Source of the DNA: Myxococcales bacterium | Lineage (GTDB): Bacteria; Myxococcota_A; UBA796; GCA-2862545 | Assembly: GCA_019634415.1 (NCBI GenBank) | Contig: JAHQVJ010000071.1 | Span: 1-38,407, forward strand | Length of the DNA stretch: 38,407 bases | Direction: 5' to 3' | Shown: positions 15,194 through 22,558 of the stretch, piece by piece | Layout of the letters: each line of letters starts with the position of its first letter | Numbering within the stretch: position 1 is the first letter of the stretch | Program-made: the position numbers and the translations under genes | Notes under the pieces: generated by a model | What the model saw: the letters and a program-made list of their open reading frames with translations, nothing else | The model's database searches: none | Told to the model about the DNA's origin: nothing

Positions 15194-16516
15194 TCAGATC
15201 GTGTCGTCGAGCCAGTCGAACACGCGATGGGCGTGGATCGCCGTGGCCCCGGGCTGCACGTGGAACTGGGCAGCCTCCTCCGAGGTGAACAGCAGGTAGT
15301 CCTTGTCGGTGGTCAGCGCGTCGAACAGTCGAGGCGACTGGCCCCATTCCTCGGCCTCGGCGTCGACCACCAGCGTGTGGGCGGTGATCTGATCCTCGAA
15401 CCCGGCGACGGTGTATCTGCGCAGCTCCACGATGAGCTCCGAAGGCGTGTCCACGCCGTGGCGCCACATGAAGTCCTCCATGCCCCAGCGGATCAGATCC
15501 ACCTGCTGTGACAGCTCCTCGATGGCCGCGTCGAAGGCCGCCGGATCCGTGTCCACGAGGGGCAGGAGACCTGGGTCCACGGCGTCGAGGAAGTTCTCCA
15601 TGATCTCGTGCCAGGCCACCACGCCGGGGTTGACGATCAGCACCGCGAGGCGGGGCTCGAAGGCGGCTGCGCGCGCCCCCAGGTAGCCCCCCATGCTCAC
15701 GGCCATGAGCCCGACGCGCTCCGGATCCACACCGGGCTGGGCCAGCGCGAAGTCCACCACCGGCGTGACCACCGTTTCCCAGTCGTGGCGGAAGGGCAGC
15801 CCCTGCAGGCGCAGCACCCTCGACATGCCCGGGCCGTCGAACAGCAGCACGTGGTAGCCCCGGCTCAGGGCCTCGTCGGCCACGAACTTGCCGTCCTCTG
15901 CCCAGGCGTCCCTGCCCTCCTGGAAGAGGAGCACGGGAGCGGGCTCGTCGGTGTCTGCTCGGCAGAAGTACCCGGGCAGGGTGGTCGCCTCGTACGGGAT
16001 CTCCACGGGAGCGCACGGAGACTCCGACAAGGTGAGGAACTGGGCGAAGGCATCCACCTGGCGCTGCGCCAGCGCTGGCACCTCCGCGGAGGTGGGATCG
16101 GTGTGTCGGTGCAGGGCCGCTCGGTAGTAGGTGGCTGCGCGCAGGTAGGCATGGCTGGCGGAGCGAGCGTGCCCGCTCTCCTCGCTGCTCGTCGCCACGG
16201 CCTCCAAGCGCTCTGCCGTGGCGCGCCACTGATGCGTCCAGCTCTCCCGATCCGTGCTGTCCACGCGCCCGATGGTCTCGAGCACCTCGGCCACGTCCGC
16301 GGACTGGTGCCAGGCCTGGCCCAGGTAGTGCAGGGCGATCTGATCCATGACCGGATCGATCAGCCCGAACTCCCACCAGGCCCGCGACAGGGTGGGGCAC
16401 TCGGGCTCGGACACGATGGGGGTCGGCTCGGGGTCCTCCGTGGGGGTGTGGTCGGGCGTCGCTGCGTCACAGGCCAACAGGCTGCACAGGATCAGGGTCG
16501 TGCACCATCTCGTCAT
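15194..16516 (-). CDS. Lipoprotein alpha/beta-hydrolase (FrsA/DHPON-hydrolase-like)
   Basis: A 440-residue protein. The ATG at 16516 follows GAGGAGGACGC and yields MTRWCTTLILCSLLAC, a lipoprotein signal with Cys16; a Pro/Glu/Thr linker (TPTEDPEPTPIVSEPE) follows. Residues about 45-160 are a helical domain, and residues about 165-440 are an alpha/beta-hydrolase core. Landmarks are PVLLFQEGRDAW, then YHVLLFDGPGMSR, the nucleophile elbow AVSMGGYLG, VVDAEAEEW as likely acid site, and the closing HAHRVFDWL with the His. The helical N-domain plus core fits the family of 2,6-dihydropseudooxynicotine hydrolase and peptidase-like esterases. Substrate is unknown. It is divergent from the AraC regulator at 16683, which is the obvious candidate to control it. 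Confidence 0.85.
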   Translation of the reverse strand: MTRWCTTLILCSLLACDAATPDHTPTEDPEPTPIVSEPECPTLSRAWWEFGLIDPVMDQIALHYLGQAWHQSADVAEVLETIGRVDSTDRESWTHQWRATAERLEAVATSSEESGHARSASHAYLRAATYYRAALHRHTDPTSAEVPALAQRQVDAFAQFLTLSESPCAPVEIPYEATTLPGYFCRADTDEPAPVLLFQEGRDAWAEDGKFVADEALSRGYHVLLFDGPGMSRVLRLQGLPFRHDWETVVTPVVDFALAQPGVDPERVGLMAVSMGGYLGARAAAFEPRLAVLIVNPGVVAWHEIMENFLDAVDPGLLPLVDTDPAAFDAAIEELSQQVDLIRWGMEDFMWRHGVDTPSELIVELRRYTVAGFEDQITAHTLVVDAEAEEWGQSPRLFDALTTDKDYLLFTSEEAAQFHVQPGATAIHAHRVFDWLDDTI

Positions 16517-16534
16517 GCGTCCTCCTCGGTCGGT

Positions 16535-16605
16535 CGACACAGCTCCGCCGCCCAGGAACACCCGTGGGGGGGCCTGGTGTCGAAGAGGAGCCGCGCGCCG
16601 ACACC
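16535..16605. promoter_or_regulatory. CGACAC repeats in the hydrolase/AraC divergent region
   Basis: Within the 166-base divergent gap there are three copies of CGACAC: direct at 16535-16540, inverted as GGTGTCG at 16576-16582, and direct as CGACACC at 16599-16605. The last two form a 7-base dyad separated by 16 bases. AraC-type proteins bind repeated half-sites, so this is a candidate operator for the neighbouring regulator. No other distinct promoter box was convincing here. Confidence 0.4.
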
Positions 16606-16682
16606 CAAGGCCTATGGGGGCTCGGCTGCGGTCACTGGACACATCCCGCCAACTTGCGAACATCTCCTGCCCAGGAGGCCCC

Positions 16683-17645
16683 GTGGACAGCGCCACTGCA
16701 GCCCTCACCGTCGATCTGCGTGCCATCGTGGCGGGGGCGAGCGCCCTCGGCCTCGATGCGGCGACCCTGCACCGCGTCGCCCGCGGACAGCCCGATCTGC
16801 ACCAAGGGCTCGGGGCGGTCTGGAGGTCGATCCTCGCCGAGCGTCCGGGATGGGACACCCCCTTCTGGATCGGCGCGAGCGTGCCCTTCGGTCACTACGA
16901 CGTGGTGGACTACCTGGCGGGCTCGAGCCGCACGCTGCGCGACGGGCTGCAGCGCCTGCAGCGGTACTTCCGGCTGGTCAGTACCAAGGTGGAGGTGAGC
17001 CTGGCGCACGCCACCCTGACCATTCGCCCTGGGGTGGGGCCGGCGCTGCAGCGTGCGGTCATGGGCATGTACACGTCGGGCACGGTGCTGGGGAGGTTCC
17101 ACCGTGCGGCAGGGGGTACGCTGGCCCTGGCCGAGGTCTGTGTGGGCGCCCCGGCACCGGACACGGACCAGCTCGAGGACTGGCTTCGGGCCCCGTGCAC
17201 CTTCGAGCACGACCACTTCGCCTTCCGGTTCCAGCCCGGCGGCCTGGACCAGCCCTTGCGTGACGCAGATCCCCAGCTGCTGCGGGTGCTCACGCGCTAC
17301 GCCGACGAGCTGCTGTCCCGCCGCGACGACGAGACGGATCCCGTGGGGCCGATCCGCCGAGCGATCCGGGAGGAACTTCCCGGGAGAGAGCCTACGCTGG
17401 CTGCCACGGCGCGGCGCCTGGGGGTGAGCGAGCGGTCTCTGCAGCGACGCCTGGCCGACGCCTCCACCAACTTCCGCGACCTGCTGGGCGAGGAACGCAT
17501 GGCCTGGGCCCAGTCGTTGCTGCGAAGGCCGCTGCCCGTGCAGGAGGTGGCCCACCTGCTCGGCTACAGCGAGCAGAGCGCCTTTGCGCGCGCGTTTCGA
17601 CGATGGACGGGGCGCACGCCGCGCGACTACCAGCGGGCGACGTGA
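16683..17645 (+). CDS. AraC-family transcriptional regulator
   Basis: A 320-residue regulator. The start is the GTG at 16683, with AGGAGG 4 bases before it. Residues about 15-195 match the AraC N-terminal ligand-binding domain of the type found in OruR/ArgR-like and lipase or virulence regulators (GHYDVVDYLAGSSRTL, then RYFRLVSTKVEV). Residues about 235-320 form the double helix-turn-helix DNA-binding domain: LAATARRLGVSERSLQRRL is the first motif and VAHLLGYSEQSAFARAFRRW the second. The length is normal for the family. It is divergent from the lipoprotein alpha/beta-hydrolase; by convention it would activate that gene or itself in response to a small lipid-like or organic effector (inference). 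Transcription is probably ended by the hairpin at 17650. Confidence 0.92.
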   Translation: MDSATAALTVDLRAIVAGASALGLDAATLHRVARGQPDLHQGLGAVWRSILAERPGWDTPFWIGASVPFGHYDVVDYLAGSSRTLRDGLQRLQRYFRLVSTKVEVSLAHATLTIRPGVGPALQRAVMGMYTSGTVLGRFHRAAGGTLALAEVCVGAPAPDTDQLEDWLRAPCTFEHDHFAFRFQPGGLDQPLRDADPQLLRVLTRYADELLSRRDDETDPVGPIRRAIREELPGREPTLAATARRLGVSERSLQRRLADASTNFRDLLGEERMAWAQSLLRRPLPVQEVAHLLGYSEQSAFARAFRRWTGRTPRDYQRAT

Positions 17646-17649
17646 CCTG

Positions 17650-17682
17650 ATCGCGACAATCAACTCCGTTGATTGTCGCGAT
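17650..17682. terminator. Strong hairpin between convergent genes
   Basis: A perfect 15-bp stem (17650-17664 with 17668-17682) encloses a 3-base loop, TCC. It starts 5 bases after the AraC stop codon and ends 13 bases before the acetyl-CoA synthetase stop codon on the other strand. The position suggests a bidirectional terminator. Neither side has a T-run (TGATTCCCTC on the plus side), so it may work without one or protect 3' ends. Confidence 0.65.
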
Positions 17683-17694
17683 GATTCCCTCTCG

Positions 17695-19632
17695 CTACGA
17701 GCCAGCCGCCGCGATGATGGCCTGCACCACCGACGGGTCGGCCAGCGTGCTTACGTCGCCGAGCTGATCGGACCGGCCCTCGGCCACCTTCCGCAAGATG
17801 CGGCGCATCACCTTGCCCGAGCGCGTCTTCGGTAGTCCCGGGATCACCGCGAGGCGATCGATGCGGGCGTGGGCGCCGATGGCCGTCCGGCACACGCCGT
17901 TGAGCTGATCCGCCAGGCCCGCGGGGGCCTCCCCTCGCAGGACCACGTAGGCCATCACGCCTTGCCCCTTCACGTCGTGGGGGAAGGGCACCACCGCTGC
18001 CTCCGCCACCAGCTCGGTGGACACCAAGGCGCTCTCGAACTCCGCGGTGCCCATGCGGTGGCCAGCCACGTTGATGACGTCGTCCACGCGGCCGGTGATC
18101 CAGAAGTAGCCGTGCTCGTCGCGGCGGGCGCCGTCGCCCGTGAAGTACAGGCCGGGGAAGGTGCCGAAGTAGGTCTGCACGTAGCGCTCGTGGTCTCCCC
18201 ACACCGTGCGGGCCTGGCCGGGCCAGGGGTGGCGGATGCACAGGCGCCCCTCGCCAGGGCCCACGATCTCGCGGTCCTTGTCGTCGAGGAGCTTGGGCAG
18301 CACGCCGGGCAGCGGCAGCGTGGCGGAGCCTGGCTTGGTGGCGGTGACCGGCGCGATGGGCGTGATCATGTGGCCGCCCGTCTCCGTCTGCCACCACGTG
18401 TCCACCACGTTGCAGCGACCCTCGCCCACCACCTGGTGGTACCAACGCCAGGCGTCGGGGTTGATGGGCTCGCCCACCGTGCCCAGCACCCGCAGGCTGG
18501 ACCGATCGTAGCGCTGCACGGGCTCGGTGCCGTGGGCCGCCAGCGCCCGGATGGCGGTGGGCGCCGTATAGAACACCGTGATCCGGTGGCGCTGCACCAT
18601 GTCCCAGTACCGACCGGCGTCGGGATGCAGCGGGGTGGACTCGAACATCAGCGTGGTCGCGCCGTTGGCGAGGGGGCCGTACACGATGTAGCTGTGGCCC
18701 GTGATCCAGCCGATGTCGGCGACGCAGGCGAACACGTCGTCTTCGCGCAGATCGAAGGTGGTGGCGCAGGTCCAGGTGGCCCACAGCAGGTAGCCGCCGC
18801 TGGTGTGCACGAGCCCCTTCGGCTTTCCGGTGGAGCCAGAGGTGTACAGGATGAACAGCGGATCCTCGGCGCCCACCTCGACGGCGGTGTGGGTGGCCGC
18901 GGCGCTGGGCACCACGTCCTGCCACCACACGTCACGGCCCTCCACCATCTGCACGGGCGTGCCCGTGTGGCGGTACACGAGCACGGCGCGCACGGACTGG
19001 CCGTCGCAGGCCTCGTCGGTGGTGGCCTTGAGCGGGATGCTGCGGCCGCCGCGGCGCCCCTCGTCCTGGGTGATGACCACGCTCGCGCCACAGTCGATGA
19101 TGCGGTCGCGCAGCGAGTCGGCGGAGAAGCCTCCGAACACCACGGAGTGCACGGCCCCCACCCGAGCGCACGCGAGCATGGCCACCGCTGCCTCGGGCAC
19201 CATGCCCATGTAGATGATCACGCGATCGCCCACCCCCACGCCCAGCGCCGCGAGCGCGTTGGCGGCCCGGCAGACCTCGGCGTGCAGCTCCCGGTAGGTC
19301 AGCTTCCGCACGTTGCCGGGCTCGTCGCCCTCCCACAGGATGGCCACCTTGTCGCCGCGGGTGGCCAGGTGCCGATCGAGGCAGCTCTCGGTGACGTTGA
19401 GCCGACCGTCGGCGAACCAGCGCAGCGGCGCCTCGGCAATGGTGTGGTAGCTGCCTTGCAGTCCCAGGGTGGGAGGCGTGCGCCACGACAGGTGGTGCTT
19501 CGCACACTGTAGCCAGTACCCGCTCGGGTCGTTCTGAGCCTGGTGGTAGGTGTCGAGGTACTCCTCACGGGTGCGGACGGGTCCGGCGGCGCCGCGTCTG
19601 ACTTGCTCGGGCACTTCGTACGTCTCGGACAA
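17695..19632 (-). CDS. acs: Acetyl-CoA synthetase
   Basis: A full-length AMP-forming acetate:CoA ligase, which makes acetyl-CoA from acetate, ATP and CoA. Family motifs are intact: YTSGSTGKPKG (ATP-binding loop), DTWWQTETGG, GRVDDVINVAGHRMGTAE (hinge), and TRSGKVMRRILRK with the Lys that is reversibly acetylated in Acs. The frame is open to a TTG at 19668, but I prefer the TTG at 19632. AGGAG lies 6 bases before it, and the protein then starts SETYEVPE, giving 645 residues, the usual Acs length. The gene begins 51 bases after the stop of an upstream lipoprotein gene on the same strand, so it may be co-transcribed. Its 3' end faces the AraC gene across the strong hairpin. Confidence 0.95.
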   Translation of the reverse strand: MSETYEVPEQVRRGAAGPVRTREEYLDTYHQAQNDPSGYWLQCAKHHLSWRTPPTLGLQGSYHTIAEAPLRWFADGRLNVTESCLDRHLATRGDKVAILWEGDEPGNVRKLTYRELHAEVCRAANALAALGVGVGDRVIIYMGMVPEAAVAMLACARVGAVHSVVFGGFSADSLRDRIIDCGASVVITQDEGRRGGRSIPLKATTDEACDGQSVRAVLVYRHTGTPVQMVEGRDVWWQDVVPSAAATHTAVEVGAEDPLFILYTSGSTGKPKGLVHTSGGYLLWATWTCATTFDLREDDVFACVADIGWITGHSYIVYGPLANGATTLMFESTPLHPDAGRYWDMVQRHRITVFYTAPTAIRALAAHGTEPVQRYDRSSLRVLGTVGEPINPDAWRWYHQVVGEGRCNVVDTWWQTETGGHMITPIAPVTATKPGSATLPLPGVLPKLLDDKDREIVGPGEGRLCIRHPWPGQARTVWGDHERYVQTYFGTFPGLYFTGDGARRDEHGYFWITGRVDDVINVAGHRMGTAEFESALVSTELVAEAAVVPFPHDVKGQGVMAYVVLRGEAPAGLADQLNGVCRTAIGAHARIDRLAVIPGLPKTRSGKVMRRILRKVAEGRSDQLGDVSTLADPSVVQAIIAAAGS

Positions 19633-19683
19633 CGCGGTCTCCTGGTCGGTGTGGTGGGATGGTACCAACCAGGAGCGGCTCCA

Positions 19684-21003
19684 TCAGAAATCCTGGTCGG
19701 CCTGGGCGCGGAACCAGTCTTGCCACCCGGTGTGGCTCAGGTAGGTCGACATGTCCGTGATGTCGTCGACACCGAAGTGCTCGCCAGCGACGCGGCTCAC
19801 CTGGGCCCCCAAGGTGGGACGGAAGGCGGCGAGTGCTTCCGGGAGCTCTGGGAACTGCACGCGTCCCTCCTGAGCCACCGGTGCGTAGGCGCTCCAGTAG
19901 GTCGACTCCGCGGCGTCGTCGTCGCTCCACCAGGCGCTGAGCTGGACGATCGAGCCCAGCTCTCCCTCCGTGAGCTCCCAGGTGAGATCGGGTCGCTCGA
20001 GGTTGCTGAACTGCAGCCGCGGTGCGCCGTCGAAGTGGGCCTTGTCGTATACCGACCGCGTAAGGAACTTGGGCAGGACCGACAGCCCGGACTCGCGCAT
20101 CTCGATGGAGGCGCGCGACAGCCCCATTGCGGCGCTGAGATCGGCGCTCAGGCTCCATCCGAAGGAGTCGAACACGTCGGGTGCGAGGCGCAGCGCGGCC
20201 ACCAGCCTCTCGCCGCCGCCAGAGGAGGACAGCGCATCCGAGCCCCCGAAGAATCCGTTCCGGTACCCCGACAGGGAGGACCAGGAGCCTGTGCTGCTGG
20301 TGGGGAGGTCCTCGAGGATCAGGATGGTCTCGAGCAGGTCGGTCCGGTCGGGGCACACGGCGTGGTTGGTGCTTCCACCTTCCTCCCACACCTGGTCGAG
20401 CACGACGCCCGCGCCGATCCGGAAGTCGTCCTCGTCCACGGCGTAGGCGTGTACGTCGTAGGAGTCCCGATCTCCGTAGCATCGGAAGTCGACGTCCACG
20501 GTGGCTACGTCGAGGTCCAGTGTGCGTCGAGCCTGGCAGGAGATCTCCACGCTCACCTCCACGGTGCCAGGCGGCAGCGTGCACCCGGCTGCCAGATCCA
20601 CGGTGATCTGCATGGGATCCGGTACGGGAAGGGTCAGCTCGTCGGTGGGCGTGCGCTCTCGCCACACCCCGCCGTCCATCAGGCCCGTGACGGTGCGGAC
20701 CCAGCGACTCCGCGTCACCTCTGCGTCGCCCACGATCCGCTCGGTGAGCATCGATACCGTGCCCTGCTCGGGCAACGGCGCGGTGACCCAGCCATCGGGC
20801 CCGGTCCGTCCGTGCCAGTGCAGCGACCCGTCGGCGGCGTTCACGACCACCTCGACGCCCGCCTGGGGAACGTCGTTGTAGTCCCAGGCGAGGACCTGGA
20901 CGCTGGGTCCCGTGATCTCCATGGAGGTGGAGCGGGTGGGGTCGGTGGCGGAGCCCGTGCAGGCCGAGGCCAGCAGGGCCGCGCTGAGGGTGGGAAGGCG
21001 CAT
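19684..21003 (-). CDS. Hypothetical lipoprotein with N-terminal Ig-like region
   Basis: A 439-residue protein. The start at 21003 is supported by GGAGGAA just upstream and by the signal MRLPTLSAALLASAC with the lipidated Cys15. Residues about 30-90 (VQVLAWDYNDVPQAGVEVVV, then DGSLHWHGRTGPDGW) look like a carboxypeptidase-regulatory or big-Ig domain. Residues about 125-220 contain four Cys (AGCTLPPG, EISCQARR, DFRCYGDR, HAVCPDRT) that may form disulfides. The rest is acidic and aromatic, with no known motif. I do not recognise the family. It is probably anchored at the outer membrane facing the periplasm or outside. It lies between the acs gene downstream and a divergent metallopeptidase-like gene upstream, with a 127-base promoter gap. 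Confidence 0.72.
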   Translation of the reverse strand: MRLPTLSAALLASACTGSATDPTRSTSMEITGPSVQVLAWDYNDVPQAGVEVVVNAADGSLHWHGRTGPDGWVTAPLPEQGTVSMLTERIVGDAEVTRSRWVRTVTGLMDGGVWRERTPTDELTLPVPDPMQITVDLAAGCTLPPGTVEVSVEISCQARRTLDLDVATVDVDFRCYGDRDSYDVHAYAVDEDDFRIGAGVVLDQVWEEGGSTNHAVCPDRTDLLETILILEDLPTSSTGSWSSLSGYRNGFFGGSDALSSSGGGERLVAALRLAPDVFDSFGWSLSADLSAAMGLSRASIEMRESGLSVLPKFLTRSVYDKAHFDGAPRLQFSNLERPDLTWELTEGELGSIVQLSAWWSDDDAAESTYWSAYAPVAQEGRVQFPELPEALAAFRPTLGAQVSRVAGEHFGVDDITDMSTYLSHTGWQDWFRAQADQDF

Positions 21004-21078
21004 GGTTCCTCCACGAGGATGGGGTGTGGTCACCTACGCCTGCCGGACCCGCGGAGCGCTTAAACCTGGGGCTCGGAC

Positions 21079-21109
21079 CTGAAACCTCCACGCGCGTGCG
21101 CGATAGACT
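21079..21109 (+). promoter_or_regulatory. Possible promoter of the metallopeptidase-like gene cluster
   Basis: TAGACT at 21104-21109 is a plausible -10 box 21 bases before the start codon at 21131; CTGAAA at 21079-21084 is a weak -35 with a 19-base gap. An AT-containing patch, GCTTAAACCTGGGGC (21058-21072), stands just upstream. The evidence is modest. Confidence 0.25.
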
Positions 21110-21130
21110 CGCACGGTAGGAAGTCTGACG

Positions 21131-22558
21131 ATGGCCCGCTCCCTGCCGCCCTTCTCGCTGGTGCCCCTGATCGCCGCCCTCGTGGTGTCCGTGGGCTTCA
21201 CCACGAGCCTCGCCCTGTGGTGGGAGCGCCCCGACGGCGTCCCCGAGATCCGCGATGGCGCGATGCTCGTGCTCGACCGCGAGGCGCTGGCCCAGGTGGA
21301 TCTGGAGAAGGTGCACACCGAGCTCGTTCCCAACTGGGTGGTGGCGGTGGGTGGGGTGAAGCAGCTGCACTGGGATCGGCTGTCGCGCGAGGCGGGCCGA
21401 GACAAGAACCTGGGGGCGCTGCTCGATCGCATGGCGCTGCTGATGGATGCCGATCCGGTGCTCAACGCCATGGAGCTGCTGGCCCTGGTGCGCGCCTGGA
21501 ACGACTACCTCGAGAAGGGTGGTCACCCCTGGCGCCTCGCCGGCGAGGTGGTGGTGGGCGAGGGCGGAGGCACGTGGCGGCTGAAGTCCTACCGGGTGCT
21601 GATGGAGGACGGGCGCGTCACGGTGGGTGAGCGCACCTTCGGAGCCTCGGTGCGGCGGCGCGTCGACGCCACCAGCCTCGTGGACGGGTGGATGGGTCAC
21701 GTGCACAGCCACGAGGAGGGAGTGGTGATCCTGCTCGATCGGGTCACCTCCTTCGCGCTGGATCGCGTGTGGCCGATGCTGGACCCGGTGCTCGACGGGG
21801 AGCTGGATGCGCTTCAGCAGACCTTCGCGCCGGCCGTGCGTGCAGAGGTGGCCGAGGTGCTGTCGCCCGAGGCGCTCACAGCACTGCGCAACACGGCGGA
21901 GGACCGCATGTGGCTGATCCGTGCCGCAGCGTCGGTGCACAGCCGCCACCGGTGTGGTTCGCAGTTCCTGATCTCGCGGGTGCCGTGGAACGGCATGTCG
22001 CCGCGTGATCAAGCCACGCTGCAGCAGTACGCCGCCGGCAAGGATGACCACCCCTGTCCGGACGTCACCCAGGCGGAGGCTCTGGTGTTCATGACGCGAA
22101 GCCACCACCTGAGGCGCGAGCCGGGCGTACGGGAGGCGCTGGGTCGGCTGGTGGCTTGGGTGGCCTCGGCGGTGGCGGTGCACGAGGCCCGCCACGCAGC
22201 CGACGTGGCCGAGGTGGGGGACGGGCAGCTGCCGTGCTTGGGCTGCCCCGACGACACCACGCGGGTGGCCGTGCTCGAGGGCTCGGCCTACGTCGCCAGC
22301 TTCGCCCATGCCGGGAGTGCAGCCGTGTCGCTGTTCCAGGCCTGCGGACTCGATCCGGAGGTGGTGCCGGACCGGGCTGCCATCGTGCGCTTCGTGGCCG
22401 ACTCCCTCTACCCGGGGGGCTGTGACGCAGCTCCCCCCGACGACCTGGTGCAGCGCGCCCAGGTGCTGGAGCGTCGCATGTTCTCGAGGACTGCCCCCAT
22501 CGAGCTCGGGGGCTTCCCCGCGAGCCTGCCCGTGTCGTCCGAGTACCTCTCTCCGTGA
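21131..22558 (+). CDS. Membrane-anchored protein with HExxH zinc-peptidase-like motif
   Basis: A 475-residue protein of a family I do not recognise. Residues about 9-31 form one transmembrane or signal-anchor segment (LVPLIAALVVSVGFTTSLAL); the remainder should lie in the periplasm. The motif AVHEARHAADV gives HExxH at residues 351-355, and Glu383 in VLEGSAYVASF lies 28 residues after the last His, a spacing seen in gluzincin-type peptidases. Pairs of Cys are scattered (RCGSQF, DHPCPDV, PCLGCPD, QACGLD, GGCDAA), suggesting disulfides outside the cytoplasm. AGGAAG precedes the ATG. Its TGA stop overlaps the next gene's GTG start as GTGA, so translation is coupled to the FG-GAP lipoprotein. Peptidase activity is inference from the motif alone. 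Confidence 0.8.
   Translation: MARSLPPFSLVPLIAALVVSVGFTTSLALWWERPDGVPEIRDGAMLVLDREALAQVDLEKVHTELVPNWVVAVGGVKQLHWDRLSREAGRDKNLGALLDRMALLMDADPVLNAMELLALVRAWNDYLEKGGHPWRLAGEVVVGEGGGTWRLKSYRVLMEDGRVTVGERTFGASVRRRVDATSLVDGWMGHVHSHEEGVVILLDRVTSFALDRVWPMLDPVLDGELDALQQTFAPAVRAEVAEVLSPEALTALRNTAEDRMWLIRAAASVHSRHRCGSQFLISRVPWNGMSPRDQATLQQYAAGKDDHPCPDVTQAEALVFMTRSHHLRREPGVREALGRLVAWVASAVAVHEARHAADVAEVGDGQLPCLGCPDDTTRVAVLEGSAYVASFAHAGSAAVSLFQACGLDPEVVPDRAAIVRFVADSLYPGGCDAAPPDDLVQRAQVLERRMFSRTAPIELGGFPASLPVSSEYLSP

Noticed and set aside
19565..22309. A 914-residue minus-strand frame
   Set aside because: It spans the antisense of two real genes plus a promoter gap and contains Arg-rich low-complexity sequence typical of shadow frames.
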